Notes under the pieces: generated by a model
Database searches by the model: none
The model's input: only the letters and a program-made list of their open reading frames with translations
Told to the model about the DNA's origin: nothing
Made by a program: the position numbers and the translations under genes
Shown here: positions 52,502-61,807 of the stretch, in pieces
Layout of the letters: each line of letters begins with the position of its first letter
Position numbering within the stretch: position 1 is the stretch's first letter
Assembly (NCBI GenBank): GCA_016711405.1
Contig: JADJSZ010000017.1
Location: forward strand, 39,771 to 103,770
DNA length: 64,000 nt
Direction: 5' to 3'
Source of the DNA: Candidatus Hadersleviella danica
GTDB lineage: Bacteria; Chloroflexota; Anaerolineae; Promineifilales; Promineifilaceae

Positions 52502-53419
52502 TCATTGCTCATTGATTGAAGAAGAAACCGCATTCCGAATCGCCTCGGCCGTGGTGTGGACGGCCGCGCTGGCCACCACATCAAAGGGCACGCCGGCGAT
52601 GTTGCCCGTGGAAAGGGCAAACACGGTGTCGCCATCGTGCATGGTGTGGACGGGGCGAATGGCGATGGCGAGGCCATCGTGCGCCCGTTGGGCAAGCCGA
52701 TTGGCTTCCACCTTGCTCAGTTGGGCGGTGGTGGCGACGACGACAAGGGTGGTGTTGGTGAGCGCGGCCGTCGGCCGTTCGGGGAAGCGGCGCAGGGGGT
52801 CTTTGCGCACCAGCCACCCCTCTTCGTCCCGCGCCCCCGCCAAGACTGTGCCATCTTCGTTCAGCACATCGCCCACGGCATTGACCACGGCCGCTGAGAA
52901 CACCTCCACCCCATCCACCACCATGCTGGCCATGCCAAACCCGCCGGGCATGATGTTGGCAAAGCCCGCCCACTTGCCCACGCTGACCCCCGCGCCTGCG
53001 CCGACGCGCCCCTGTGCGGGGGGCTGGCCATTGCTTTTTTCGGCTGATAGGCAGGCTGAATAGCCTGTTTCGGCCGTGGGTGGGTGCTGGCCGCCGTTGC
53101 TGAACAAATCGAAGACGACGGCGGTGGGCACGATGGGCACACGGCGCACGGGGGTGTAGTGGCCAATGTCTCGTTCGCTGAGGTAGCGCATGACCCCATC
53201 GGCCGTGGCCAGCCCGAAGGCACTGCCGCCCGTGAAGACGACGGCGTGGATGTGGAACACGGATTTGAGCGGATCGAGCAGAGCCGTTTCGCGGCTACCG
53301 GGAGCCATGCCGCGAATATCTACCCCGGCCGTGGTTTCGGGCGGGCAGAGAAAGACGGTGCAACCGGTGTGGTGTTCAAGGTGGGTGGCGTGGCCGATAC
53401 GGAGATTGGCGAGGTGCAT
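52502..53419 (-). CDS. P1-family (S58, DmpA-type) peptidase
   Basis: N-terminal-nucleophile aminopeptidase/amidase of 305 residues. MHLANLRIGHATHLEHHTGC at the start, VFTGGSAFGLATADGVMRYL in the first half and GRVGAGAGVSVGKWAGFANI before the cleavage region. TNTTLVVVATTAQLSKVEAN is the nucleophile strand (self-cleavage exposes Ser/Thr), then ANRLAQRAHDGLAIAIRPVH. Members cleave N-terminal amino acids, beta-peptides or amide nylon oligomers; substrate here unknown. ATG 53419 is preferred to 53545, because the longer start reads the palindromic repeat at 53441-53519. Confidence 0.88.
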   Translation of the reverse strand: MHLANLRIGHATHLEHHTGCTVFLCPPETTAGVDIRGMAPGSRETALLDPLKSVFHIHAVVFTGGSAFGLATADGVMRYLSERDIGHYTPVRRVPIVPTAVVFDLFSNGGQHPPTAETGYSACLSAEKSNGQPPAQGRVGAGAGVSVGKWAGFANIMPGGFGMASMVVDGVEVFSAAVVNAVGDVLNEDGTVLAGARDEEGWLVRKDPLRRFPERPTAALTNTTLVVVATTAQLSKVEANRLAQRAHDGLAIAIRPVHTMHDGDTVFALSTGNIAGVPFDVVASAAVHTTAEAIRNAVSSSINEQ

Positions 53420-53440
53420 GGGGGTATTATACCTGTAACC

Positions 53441-53519
53441 CTCACCCCTAACCCGTCTACCCAAAGAAGGGGGGATTGGCTCCCTCTCCCTTTGGGAGAG
53501 GGCTGGGGTGAGGGGTTTT
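53441..53519. repeat. CCCTCACCCC/GGGGTGAGGG palindromic element
   Basis: CCCTCACCCCTAACCC and GGGCTGGGGTGAGGGG at the two ends, with CTCCCTCTCCC-TTT-GGGAGAGGG in the middle: a MITE-like palindrome of a type common in many bacterial genomes. Confidence 0.8.
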
Positions 53520-53525
53520 GTTAAG

Positions 53526-53822
53526 CATATATGCGCGGGGGGCAACCGTTCCTACGCGGGGGGCAACCGTTCCTACGCGGGGGGCAACCGTTCCTACGTG
53601 GACGCGGGGGGCAACCGTCCCTACGCGGTCGGCAACCGTTCCTACGTGGGGGGGAACCGTTCCTACGCGGGGGGGAACCGTTCCTACGTGGGGGGCAACC
53701 GTTCCTACGCGGGGGGGAACCATTCCTACGTGGGGGGGAACCGTTCCTACGCGGGGGGCAACCGTTCCTACGCGGTCGGGAACCGTTCCTACGCGGTCGG
53801 CAACCATTCCTACACAGTCGCC
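53526..53822. repeat. 21-base minisatellite, about 14 copies
   Basis: Unit GGGGGGCAACCGTTCCTACGC with small variants (GGGAACC, ACGTGG, ACGCGGTC); one copy carries a 3-base insert near 53600. As the unit is a multiple of three and lacks stops, every forward frame and one reverse frame stays open, producing false Gly/Arg-rich ORFs. Confidence 0.95.
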
Positions 53823-53993
53823 AAGAAACTCCTGAACCCTTTGCGTCTTTGCGCCTTAGCGGCTTTGCGTTAAAAAAACAGGGTTGCCCTATTTACGTGT
53901 TCATCCTTAGAAGAAAAACGGCTGAAGCCGCCCCTACGAAGGAATATACCCCTTTTTGGCAAACTATCGCCATAATTACAGTTCGGCCGCACT
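53823..53993. other. Leader region before the mannosyltransferase-like gene
   Basis: Holds TTTGCGTCTTTGCGCCTTAG repeats (53838-53872, also at 32270-32299) and a short GGCTGAAGCCGCCCCTACG palindrome. No promoter is convincing. Confidence 0.4.
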
Positions 53994-56262
53994 GTGAACA
54001 AACACCCCTCCAACCCGCTCATGCAAACCACCTCCCCCCCTTGGCACACCCATCCCCACCTATCGCGCTGGGCTTTCATCGCCCTGCTCCTCCTCAGCTA
54101 TGGCTTGTTGGTGAGCAGTAGTTTGCAGAAGAGCGCGACTGTGGATGAGCAAAGCCATCTTTTCCGTGGCACAGCCTATCTCAAGGCCAACGCGACCCAT
54201 TTCCTGTGGGGGCATCCCCTTTTGGCCAGCAGTTTCAACGCCCTGCCGCTCCTCACCGAGCCAGATTTGCAACTGCCCCAAGATGACCCCGCATGGCACA
54301 GCGAACAGTGGTGGACGGCCGCCGATGCCTTCCTCTGGCTCCGCAATGCCTCCCCCTTGCGCCTGCTGTTCCTCGGCCGCTTGCCCACCATGTGGCTCAC
54401 CCTGCTGGTGGGGGCGATGCTGTATCGGTGGGGGCGGGAGTTGGGCGGCCGTCAAATGGCTCTGCTCTCGGCCGCCCTGTGGCTCCTCGACCCCAACGTG
54501 TTGGCGCACGGCCAACTCATCACCAGCGATGTGGCGCTCACCTTGTGCTTTGTTCTCACCCTCTATGGCACATGGCGCTATGCCCAGAGCGGCTCTGGCG
54601 GTGCGCCCTTGCTCCTTGCGGGCATGGGTTTGGGCATGGCCGGCGCGACCAAGTTTAATGCGGCGGCGTTGTTGCCCATCTTCGGCCTGCTCCTCGCAGG
54701 CTTGGCCGTGCGCCAGCGGCGTTGGCAACCGCTGGCCTTCGGGTTGGGTGCGGGGGTCATCGCCTTGGCCGTTATATCTGCCGTCTACCGCTTCAACCTC
54801 GCCCCCTGTGTGGGCCGATTTGGCGTGGCAGTTTGATTATTTCGCTCGGCCGCACGGTGCCTATCTCTTGGGCGAATATCATGTCGGCGGCCGTTGGCTC
54901 TATTTCCCCGTCGCCTTCGCCGTCAAAACATCTCTGCCCGTCTTGGCCTTGCTTCTAGCGGCCACCAGCAGGTCGTTAAAAGATTTGACGCAGGGAGGGG
55001 CGCAGGGGTTTCGACAATCAAAGAATCAATCACAATTTGTTGGTCCAGCCACGCCCTTCTTGTGGCTCCCCATTCTCATCTACACCCTCATCAGCCTCTC
55101 CACCCCGCTCAACATCGGCTACCGCCACCTGCTCCCGCTCCTCCCCTTTCTCTATTTGTGGCTCGCCCAACAGGGGGCAGGATGGCTCCACGGCCGTTTG
55201 CTTCCCCCCTTCATCGCCCTTCTGCTCTTCATCAGCCTTTTCACATGGCCCAATTACCTGCCCTACTTCAATAGGCTTGTCGGCCAAAACGGCTGGCACA
55301 TCCTCAGCGATAGCAACCTCGACTGGGGGCAAGATTTGCCCACCTTGGCAGAATGGCAAGCGCAAAACCCCAACCAGTCCCTCTTCCTCAGCTACTTTGG
55401 CATGTCGCGGCCGAGTGCCTACGGCGTGCGCTTCACCCCCCTGCCCACATGGTCGCCCGCCCCCGAGCAAGGCGACCCCGCCCGCCAGCCCTTCTACCCG
55501 CCCGACCCCGCGCCGGGGGTCTATGCCATCAGCGTCACCAACCTGCAAGGGGTGGTTTTGGGCACAAACCCCGATACCTACGCCTACTTTCGGCCGTTGG
55601 AACCCCTCGCCCGCTTAGGCGGCTCCATCTTCCTGTATGAGGTGGCTCCTCGCGGCCGTGCCACCCATCTCGCCCTGTCTGGCCTCGTGCCCGCCGATTT
55701 GCCCGCCGCTTGGCACGCCCTCTGGCAGACCAACGATGTGCAAATCCGCTGGTTCAATGCGGCCACCAGCCTCATCTGGCCCGCCGGCCAAGAGAGTTGG
55801 CTGGCCACGGCCGTTGGCTCGGCCGAAACGGCCGCCCCCCTCCTGCAACCCTTCTGGCCAGCCACCCCCACCGCCCAAGCCAACGGCTACACACTCACCC
55901 AGTTCGCCCCGCCTACCCTTCCCTTTGCAGCGGCCGAGGCTGTGCCAATGGGCGAATCGCTCACCTTTTTGGGGCAGATGCACCTCCAAACCGACGATAG
56001 CTACCAAATTGTGACGGGTTGGCGGGTGGAACAAGCCACCACACGGCCGCTCAAGCTCTTCATCCATCTGCTCAATGCCGATGGCCAAATCATCAGTCAG
56101 TGGGATGGGTTGGATGTGGCTCCGCACAGTTGGCAAGCGGGCGATATCTTCCTGCAAGCGCACACCCTCCCCTTCAATGAAGAGACGGCCGTCCAACTCC
56201 GCCTCGGCACTTACGACGGCGAAACCCAAACCCGCCTCGGCGAGGTGCTACTACAACCATAA
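53994..56262 (+). CDS. Large GT-C/PMT-type membrane glycosyltransferase, frameshifted
   Basis: About 755 residues. Starting at GTG 53994 (or ATG 54021): first membrane helix FIALLLLSYGLLVSSSL, then SATVDEQSHLFRGTAYLKAN, in which Asp-Glu is the GT-C catalytic position. Further helices run to about 54800, where a C5 run lacks one C; NLAP then reads PVWADLAWQFDYFARPHGAY. PLNIGYRHLLPLLPFLYLWL and SDSNLDWGQDLPTLAEWQ are signatures of this PMT_2-like family. The last 250 residues are extracytoplasmic beta-type (LTFLGQMHLQTDD; WRVEQATTRPLKLFIHLLN). A segment at 54970-55035 (GGAQGFRQSKNQSQF) looks repeat-derived. Probably transfers sugars from polyprenyl carriers outside the membrane. Confidence 0.75.
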
Positions 56263-56274
56263 ACGGCTATTTCA

Positions 56275-56352
56275 CATGGGTATATAAGTCTATTGGTGTA
56301 CTCGTGTACTAAAATACACAACTACACCAATAAACCAATATACCAATACACC
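56275..56352. repeat. TATTGGTGTACTCG / ACACCAATAAACCAATA spacer hairpin
   Basis: Same family as 50235-50330. It precedes ybaB; GGGTAAAATG (56368-56377) may include a -10 TAAAAT. Confidence 0.7.
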
Positions 56353-56430
56353 CATTTACCCAAAATCGGGTAAAATGTCCTCATTCTATTCAACTCAACA
56401 CGGCCGTTTTGGCGGCCAAAGGAACCACCC

Positions 56431-56814
56431 ATGAAGAAAATTATCCGCAAAAAAGGCCCCCAAAGCGGCGGCAAACTGCCCAACAACCCCAACGCCATGC
56501 TCTCCCAAGTGCAGAAAATGCAAGAAGATATGGCCGTGGCCCAAGAAACATTGGCCAACGAATTCACCACCGTCACCGTGGGCGGCGGGGCTATCACTGT
56601 TGAAATTTCGGGCCAGCAACGGGTCAAAGCGATTGCCATCAACCCCGAACTGCTCGACCCCGAAGAGCTAGATATGTTGCAAGATTTGCTCGTCTCGGCC
56701 GTCAACCAAGCCATCGAACAATCCCAAGCCATGGCCGCCCAACGCATGGAAGCCATCTCCTCTGGTGTCAGCGGCCTCAACGACATGCTTGGCGGGCTGG
56801 GAATTAGCTTGTAG
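56431..56814 (+). CDS. ybaB: YbaB/EbfC nucleoid-associated protein
   Basis: Small DNA-binding protein of 127 residues. After a basic N-terminal extension of about 20 residues (MKKIIRKKGPQSGGKLPN) come the coiled arm MLSQVQKMQEDMAVAQETLA and the core VTVGGGAITVEISGQQRVKA, INPELLDPEELDMLQDLLVS, then the helix AMAAQRMEAISSG. It forms tweezer-like dimers on DNA. ybaB and recR are neighbours in most bacteria, usually after dnaX, which is not in the window. Confidence 0.93.
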   Translation: MKKIIRKKGPQSGGKLPNNPNAMLSQVQKMQEDMAVAQETLANEFTTVTVGGGAITVEISGQQRVKAIAINPELLDPEELDMLQDLLVSAVNQAIEQSQAMAAQRMEAISSGVSGLNDMLGGLGISL

Positions 56815-56882
56815 CTGTAAGCCATAAGCCATAAGCTAAGCTATTAGCTTTCCACTCAGCACCCCAGCTCCTCTCTCCCTCA

Positions 56883-57497
56883 ATGGCTACCAACGTCCTC
56901 CCTCGCTCCGTTCAGCGGCTCATCAACGAGTTGGCCCGCTTGCCAGGTATCGGCTCCAAAACAGCCTCGCGGCTGACCTTTTTCTTGCTCCGCTCGGCCG
57001 ATAGCAACCAAGCCCTTGAACTGTCTTCGGCCTTGCAAGAACTCAAAGAAAAGACCCGCTTCTGCTCCATCTGCTACCACATCACCGAAGAAGACCCCTG
57101 CGATGTGTGCAAAGATGCTGAGCGCAACCAGCGGCTGGTCTGCGTGGTGGAGGAGCCGCTAGACGTGTTGGCCATCGAGCGTTCCCGCGCCTACAATGGC
57201 CTCTATCATGTCCTCCACGGGGCCATTTCCCCTGTGGAGGGCGTTGGCCCCGATGATTTGTACATCGAGCCGTTTATCACGCGGGTGGCCAATGGGGATT
57301 TTGAAGAGATTATCATCGCCACCAATGCCACGCTGGAGGGAGATTCGACGGCGCGGTATTTGGAGCGGCGGCTGGCGGCTTTGGGCGGCCGTTTCCGCCT
57401 CACCTCGCTGGCCCGTGGGCTGGCCGTGGGGAGCGATTTGGAATACACGGATGAGGTCACGCTCGGCCGTGCCCTCCAAGGGCGACAATCGCTCTAA
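56883..57497 (+). CDS. recR: Recombination mediator RecR
   Basis: RecFOR-pathway protein that helps load RecA at gaps, 204 residues. Helix-hairpin-helix LARLPGIGSKTASRLTFFLL, zinc finger CSICYHITEEDPCDVC, Toprim domain starting RLVCVVEEPLDVLAIERSRA with HGAISPVEGVGPDDLYIEPF, and the C-terminal LTSLARGLAVGSDLEYTDEV. ATG 56883. The stop overlaps the next start (TAATG), so the following membrane protein is coupled. Confidence 0.96.
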   Translation: MATNVLPRSVQRLINELARLPGIGSKTASRLTFFLLRSADSNQALELSSALQELKEKTRFCSICYHITEEDPCDVCKDAERNQRLVCVVEEPLDVLAIERSRAYNGLYHVLHGAISPVEGVGPDDLYIEPFITRVANGDFEEIIIATNATLEGDSTARYLERRLAALGGRFRLTSLARGLAVGSDLEYTDEVTLGRALQGRQSL

Positions 57498-58182
57498 TGA
57501 ATCGCCTTGGCACATTGCTCGCAGGATTGTTTGCCCTTGGGCTGGCGGTGGCCTTTGGGGTTACGCTGGGGGTGTGGTTGCCGCAAACATGGGGAGCCGA
57601 GCCGCTTTTTTATGAGCAAGGGGCGCAATACCTGCCCTTTGTGTCAGCCAATCCCGTTTCGTGGCAGATTTTCCACACGGCCGCTAACCTCTCGCTCCTC
57701 GCCGCCCTGCCACTCATTGCGCTTCTCAGCCAGCATGTGCCCAGCGACACCCGCCCCGCAGGGCAAACGATTGGGCTGGTGGGCACGGCCGCTTTCCTCC
57801 TCGCCTCGCTCATGGACCAGTTTATGACCCCCGTGCTGGCGCGGTGGGCAGTGGGGCACATCGAAGTCGCCTTTCGGCTGTGGGAAACCATCGAGCCGTT
57901 CCGCGACAATGGCTTGAAGACCATCGCCTTTTTGTGCCTTGGCATCTGGTTCTTGTGGGTCGCGGCCGTGTACGAACGGCCGTACCGCTGGCTAACCCAA
58001 GGCACGGGCGCGGCCGTGCTCCTCCTCGGCCTTGTCGAATTGCTCATCCCCCAGCCGTGGAAAACATCTGGGGCGAAACAGGCTTTTTGGGCATGTCCCT
58101 GCTCCTCTTCCCCATCTGGGGTCTCGCCACCGCCCACTGGTTTTGGCAGAAGGAGCTAAAAGCTAGTCAGCTAGTCAGCTAG
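57497..58182 (+). CDS. Four-helix membrane protein of unknown function, frameshifted near the end
   Basis: About 225 residues with a signal-anchor (LLAGLFALGLAVAFGVTLGV) and three further hydrophobic segments (LSLLAALPLIALL; TIAFLCLGIWFLWVAAVY; AAVLLLGLVELLI). I recognise no family. An A4 run near 58061-58064 lacks one A: with it, PQPWKNIWGETGFLGMSLLL continues to IWGLATAHWFWQKELKAS and stops at 58182; without it the frame ends at 58159 in a Ser/Pro-rich tail. The last few codons come from an AGCTAGTC repeat. Translated by overlap with recR. Confidence 0.65.
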
Positions 58183-58240
58183 TCAGCTAGTCAGCTTGTC
58201 AGTCAATCCGCATTCCACATTCCGATTCCACATTCACCCC
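58155..58240. repeat. AGCTAGTCAGCTAGTC and CCGCATTCCACATTCCG repeats
   Basis: Five AGCTAGTC units run from the last codons of the preceding gene, then CATTCCACATTCCGATTCC units up to the next start codon. Confidence 0.75.
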
Positions 58241-59908
58241 ATGCTTCCCTTAAAAAACGCCCTGCAAGACCACGACCTGATTGTGCTACGAGTCATTGGC
58301 GAGTGGTGGGAGTTGGATTTAACAGGTTCCAACAAGGCCGCTTGTGTCAAAGAATTGGCCAAGGTGTTGCCGCAACTCGATTTGGCGGACGAGATTGGGG
58401 CGTTGGCTCCCGAGGAAGCGGCGGCGTTGCAAGCGTTGTTGGCGAACGGCGGCCGTTTGCCCGTGGCCACCTTTGTCCGCCAATTTGGGGATGTACGCAT
58501 GATGGGGCCAGCCGCCCTTGAGCGGGACGAGCCGTGGTACGAACCTGAAAACGCGGCCGAGGCCATCTGGTACAAAGGGTTGCTCTACAAAGGGTTTGCC
58601 GAGGTGGATGGCGTTCCCAAAGAGTATTTTTACTTGCCCAATGAGTTGATGGCGCAATTCCCCGCGCCTGTGCAAGAGACGGCCGTCTCGCCCAAAACCA
58701 GCACCCCATCACCCAAGTCAACGGCCGTGGCCGCCCTGCCCCCCGCCCCCCCGCCCAGCGACATTACCGCCGCTGCCACCACCGATGCGGTGGATGATAT
58801 GACCACCTTGCTGGCCTTGGCTCAGCGGGGGCAACTGCACGAAGGGCAAGCCAAAGCGTTGCGCCCCTATCTTTATCACCCCAACCTCTCCCGGCTGGCC
58901 ATGCTGACCACGATTGGCTTGGAAATGGGGCTGTTGCGCGAAACGGCCGAGGGCTACCGCCCCGCCCGCACGGCCGTGGAATGGCTCCAAAAGAGCCGCG
59001 AAGCCCAGCTCCGCGCCCTTGTCGAAGGGTGGCGCACCAGCGCATGGAACGAATTGCGCCACACGCCCCATCTGGTGTGCGAGGGGAGCGGCTGGCAAAA
59101 CGACCCCACGGCCGCCCGCGCCGCCTTGCTGGAAGTGCTAACTCCCAGCGAAACATGGTTCGCCACGGCCGATGTGCTGGCCCACATTAAGCAGACCAAC
59201 CCCGATTTTCAGCGGCCCAATGGCAACTACGACACATGGTACATTCGGGATGAGGAGATGGGCGATTATGTGACGGGGTTCGAGAATTGGGCGGCCGTAG
59301 AGGGGCGGCTTCTCGCCTTTTTGGTGCAAGGCCCCCTGCACTGGCTCGGTCTCACCGACCTAAGCAACAGCCTTTATCGGCTCACGCCGCGTGCGGTGGC
59401 GTGGCTGACCCACCAGCCTATTCGCGACAACGATGTGGCCGTGCCCATTCTCGTCCATCCCGATGCGACGATGCTCGTGCCGTTTAACGCCGACCGCTAC
59501 CAACGCTTCCAAGTCGCCCGCATTGCCGAACCGTTGCCTGTGGAGGTGGGCAAGCCCTTTGGCTATCGGCTCACGCCCCGCTCGCTGGCGGAGGCGCACG
59601 CCCAAGGCATTAACGCGGAGCGGGTGGTGGAGTTTTTGCAGAAGGTGAGCACACGGCCGTTGCCCCCCAGCACCAAACGCGCCATCGAACGCTGGGCCAG
59701 CAATGGCACCGAGGCGCGTATCGAGCAGGGGGTTATTTTGCGGGTGAAGGAGCCTGAGATTTTAGAAAAATTGCGCCAACACGCCAAGACACGGCCGTTT
59801 CTCGGCGAGAGCATTGGCGATTTGGCCGCCATCGTCCCCACCAGCCATTGGCCCGAACTCTGCGCCCAAGCGGCGCAATTGGGGCTGTTGTTAGAGGTGG
59901 AGATGTAG
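58241..59908 (+). CDS. Helicase_C_3 (XPB-type N-terminal) domain protein
   Basis: A 555-residue protein with no helicase core. The N-terminal 150 residues are a winged-helix-like region, then a Pro/Ala/Thr linker (160-190) and a middle region rich in helices. The C-terminal 160 residues match the helicase-associated domain found with XPB/Ssl2 (PF13625): PILVHPDATMLVPFNADRYQ, then FGYRLTPRSLAEAHAQGINA and VVEFLQKVSTRPLPPSTKRA. Stand-alone forms occur in Actinobacteria and Chloroflexi; the role is not known, probably nucleic-acid linked. ATG 58241; the 15 residues above it are repeat sequence. Confidence 0.7.
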   Translation: MLPLKNALQDHDLIVLRVIGEWWELDLTGSNKAACVKELAKVLPQLDLADEIGALAPEEAAALQALLANGGRLPVATFVRQFGDVRMMGPAALERDEPWYEPENAAEAIWYKGLLYKGFAEVDGVPKEYFYLPNELMAQFPAPVQETAVSPKTSTPSPKSTAVAALPPAPPPSDITAAATTDAVDDMTTLLALAQRGQLHEGQAKALRPYLYHPNLSRLAMLTTIGLEMGLLRETAEGYRPARTAVEWLQKSREAQLRALVEGWRTSAWNELRHTPHLVCEGSGWQNDPTAARAALLEVLTPSETWFATADVLAHIKQTNPDFQRPNGNYDTWYIRDEEMGDYVTGFENWAAVEGRLLAFLVQGPLHWLGLTDLSNSLYRLTPRAVAWLTHQPIRDNDVAVPILVHPDATMLVPFNADRYQRFQVARIAEPLPVEVGKPFGYRLTPRSLAEAHAQGINAERVVEFLQKVSTRPLPPSTKRAIERWASNGTEARIEQGVILRVKEPEILEKLRQHAKTRPFLGESIGDLAAIVPTSHWPELCAQAAQLGLLLEVEM

Positions 59909-59955
59909 GGCGTTATTGATTACTCGTTACTCGTTATTCCGCATTCCCCAATCCT

Positions 59956-60341
59956 ATGACAACTCCCGATTTAGTTGGTTTAATTGTCCGCAATATGCCA
60001 GCCTCGCTGGCTTTTTATCGGTTACTCGGCTTGGAAATTCCCGCCGAGCTAGATAGCGATGCCCATGTCGAGTACGTCACCCCCAGCGGTTTTCGGCTAG
60101 CGTGGGATACGTTGGAGCTGATGCAAAGCATCCATGAAGATTGGGTGGAGCCTGTGGGCCACCGCATGGGCTTGGCCTTTCGCTGTGACAGCCCGCAGGA
60201 GGTGGATGAGGTGTACGGCCGTGTCACGGCCGCTGGCTATCATGGCCACAAATCCCTTGGGATGCTTTCTGGGGGCAACGCTACGCCGTTGTCGTAGACC
60301 CCGATGGCAACCTCATAGACCTCTTTGCCAATAACGAGTAA
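59956..60341 (+). CDS. VOC/glyoxalase-fold protein, frameshifted
   Basis: Single vicinal-oxygen-chelate domain of about 128 residues: VGLIVRNMPASLAFYRLLGL, LMQSIHEDWVEPVGHRMGLA, VDEVYGRVTAAGYHGHKS. The C3 run at 60257-60259 lacks one C; with it the protein continues PWDAFWGQRYAVVVDPDGNL to a stop at 60341, the usual end of the family. Metal ligands are not all evident, so it may be a resistance-type binding protein or an isomerase. ATG 59956. Confidence 0.8.
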
Positions 60342-60364
60342 CGAATAACGAGTAACACAATCAC

Positions 60365-60673
60365 ATGGCTTTAGATATTTGGATTAGCCCCACCCCCCGT
60401 TTGGTTCCCGACAATTTCAGAGAGCTTTTTCCCAGCCCCTGTGCGCTTTATCCAAACGGTTTCGAGTGGTACAAAGGCACAGGAATTCGGGCGGCCGACC
60501 ATCCTTTGGATGGGCACATTTATTTTCAGCCTTGTGATGCGTGCCAGAGCGAGGATGTGCTGGTCATCGCCGCCCAGTGGAATGTGAGCTACAGCAATGG
60601 CGATGCCTATTGGGATTACGAAGTTGAGTGCCAATCTTGCCACCAATTTAGCCAGCGCTCGTATGCCGATTAA
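60365..60673 (+). CDS. Small protein with two CxxC pairs
   Basis: Protein of 102 residues of unknown family. Its second half has CDACQSEDVLVI and VECQSCHQFSQRSY, four cysteines 40 residues apart that could bind zinc as a ribbon, around a beta segment (QWNVSYSNGDAYWDYEVE). Probably cytoplasmic. Start ATG 60365 follows an ATAACGAGTAACG repeat. Followed 20 bases later by the DUF4260 gene and possibly co-transcribed. Confidence 0.6.
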   Translation: MALDIWISPTPRLVPDNFRELFPSPCALYPNGFEWYKGTGIRAADHPLDGHIYFQPCDACQSEDVLVIAAQWNVSYSNGDAYWDYEVECQSCHQFSQRSYAD

Positions 60674-60693
60674 CCGTTAAAGGAGATTTTTGG

Positions 60694-61050
60694 ATGAAGA
60701 ATTGGATACGCCTTGAAGAGTTGGCTCTGACCCTATCGGCGATTTTCATGTTTAGCCAATTGGATTATGCGTGGTGGTGGTACCCTGTGCTATTCTTCAC
60801 CCCCGATTTGAGCATGGTGGGGTATTTGGTGGATACGCGCTGGGGCGCGGCCGTCTACAACCTCTTCCACCATCGGGGCACGGCCGTAATCCTCTTCCTC
60901 CTCGGCAGTTGGTTGCTCATCCCGTGGGTACAGTTAACGGCCGTCATCCTCTTTGGCCACGCCAGCTTCGACCGCATCTTTGGCTATGGCCTCAAATACC
61001 CCGATTCCTTCCAACACACCCATGTGGGAACAATAGGCAAGGAACAATGA
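60694..61050 (+). CDS. DUF4260 membrane protein
   Basis: Protein of 118 residues with three to four membrane segments, matching DUF4260: LEELALTLSAIFMFSQLDYA, WYPVLFFTPDLSMVGYLVDT, AVYNLFHHRGTAVILFLLGS, and LFGHASFDRIFGYGLKYPDS with its conserved HxxxDR and GYGLKY. Biochemical role unknown. A good GGAG site precedes ATG 60694. Confidence 0.85.
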   Translation: MKNWIRLEELALTLSAIFMFSQLDYAWWWYPVLFFTPDLSMVGYLVDTRWGAAVYNLFHHRGTAVILFLLGSWLLIPWVQLTAVILFGHASFDRIFGYGLKYPDSFQHTHVGTIGKEQ

Positions 61051-61120
61051 GCAATGAACAATGAGCAAAAATAGTTGGTCAATGCAAAGCCAATTACGAA
61101 TGACGAATTACCCCTAACAA

Positions 61121-61739
61121 ATGAGCTACCAAACCAGTGATAAAACCCGCCAACGGAAAGATGCCAAGCGCACGGCGATGATGCAAGCGGCCGTGCGTGT
61201 CTTTGCCGATAAAGGGTATTACGCCGCCACCGTGCGCGACATCGCAGGATGCGGGGGTGGCCATTGGCACGTTTTACTTTACTTTCCCGACAAAGAGACC
61301 TTATTTGTCTATTTGAGAATGAGGAAACGGCCGATTTTCTCCTGCAAGCGTTGCAACAGGCGTTAAACGGCCGTGAGCGGCTCGCTCACCAAGTCCCGGC
61401 CGCCCTGCAAGCGTATTTCAACGTCGCGCTGTATGAGCCGGCCGTCATCCACCTCTTGCTTGTCGGCGGGGGGGCATTTCCCTCGCTCACGGCCAAACAG
61501 GCGAGTTCCGCGAACAGCTGGTGCGGCTGTGGCAACGGCCGCTCGACGAGGCGTTGGCCAATGGCCAAATCCCCCAAAACACGCGCCGCACGGCCGGAGC
61601 CATCGCTGGCGCACACGACGAAGTCATCCTGCACCTCCTCAGCCACCACGACCCCAAAGGCGAAGCCCCGGCCGCCCTGCGCGACCTCACCCTCTTCCTC
61701 CTCCGCGCCATTGGCATTTCAATGAACAATTCGCAATGA
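61121..61739 (+). CDS. TetR-family transcriptional regulator, frameshifted
   Basis: About 205 residues across three frames. MMQAAVRVFADKGYYAATVRDIA is the start of the TetR helix-turn-helix (written here as family pattern F-A-x-K-G-Y-x-A-T-V-x-D-I-A); the rest is garbled at 61245-61275, where GxGxGTFYxYFPDKETL is still recognisable. After breaks near 61310 and 61500 the ligand domain reads LAHQVPAALQAYFNVALYEP and LVRLWQRPLDEALANGQIPQ, ending at 61739. At least three indels within 260 bases. Target unknown. Confidence 0.75.
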
Positions 61740-61807
61740 GCAAATAACAAACCGGTTCGCTCAAGTAATCCGCAATCCAAAATCCAAAATCCCCAATCCA
61801 AAATTCT

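Noticed and set aside
53526..53822. CRISPR-like array
   Set aside because: Units adjoin directly with no unique spacers, and no cas genes are near.
53457..54121. Gly/Arg- and Val/Gly-rich ORFs across the minisatellite on both strands
   Set aside because: They are open only because the 21-base unit has no stop codons; opposite strands and several frames are open at once, and no start or domain supports them.
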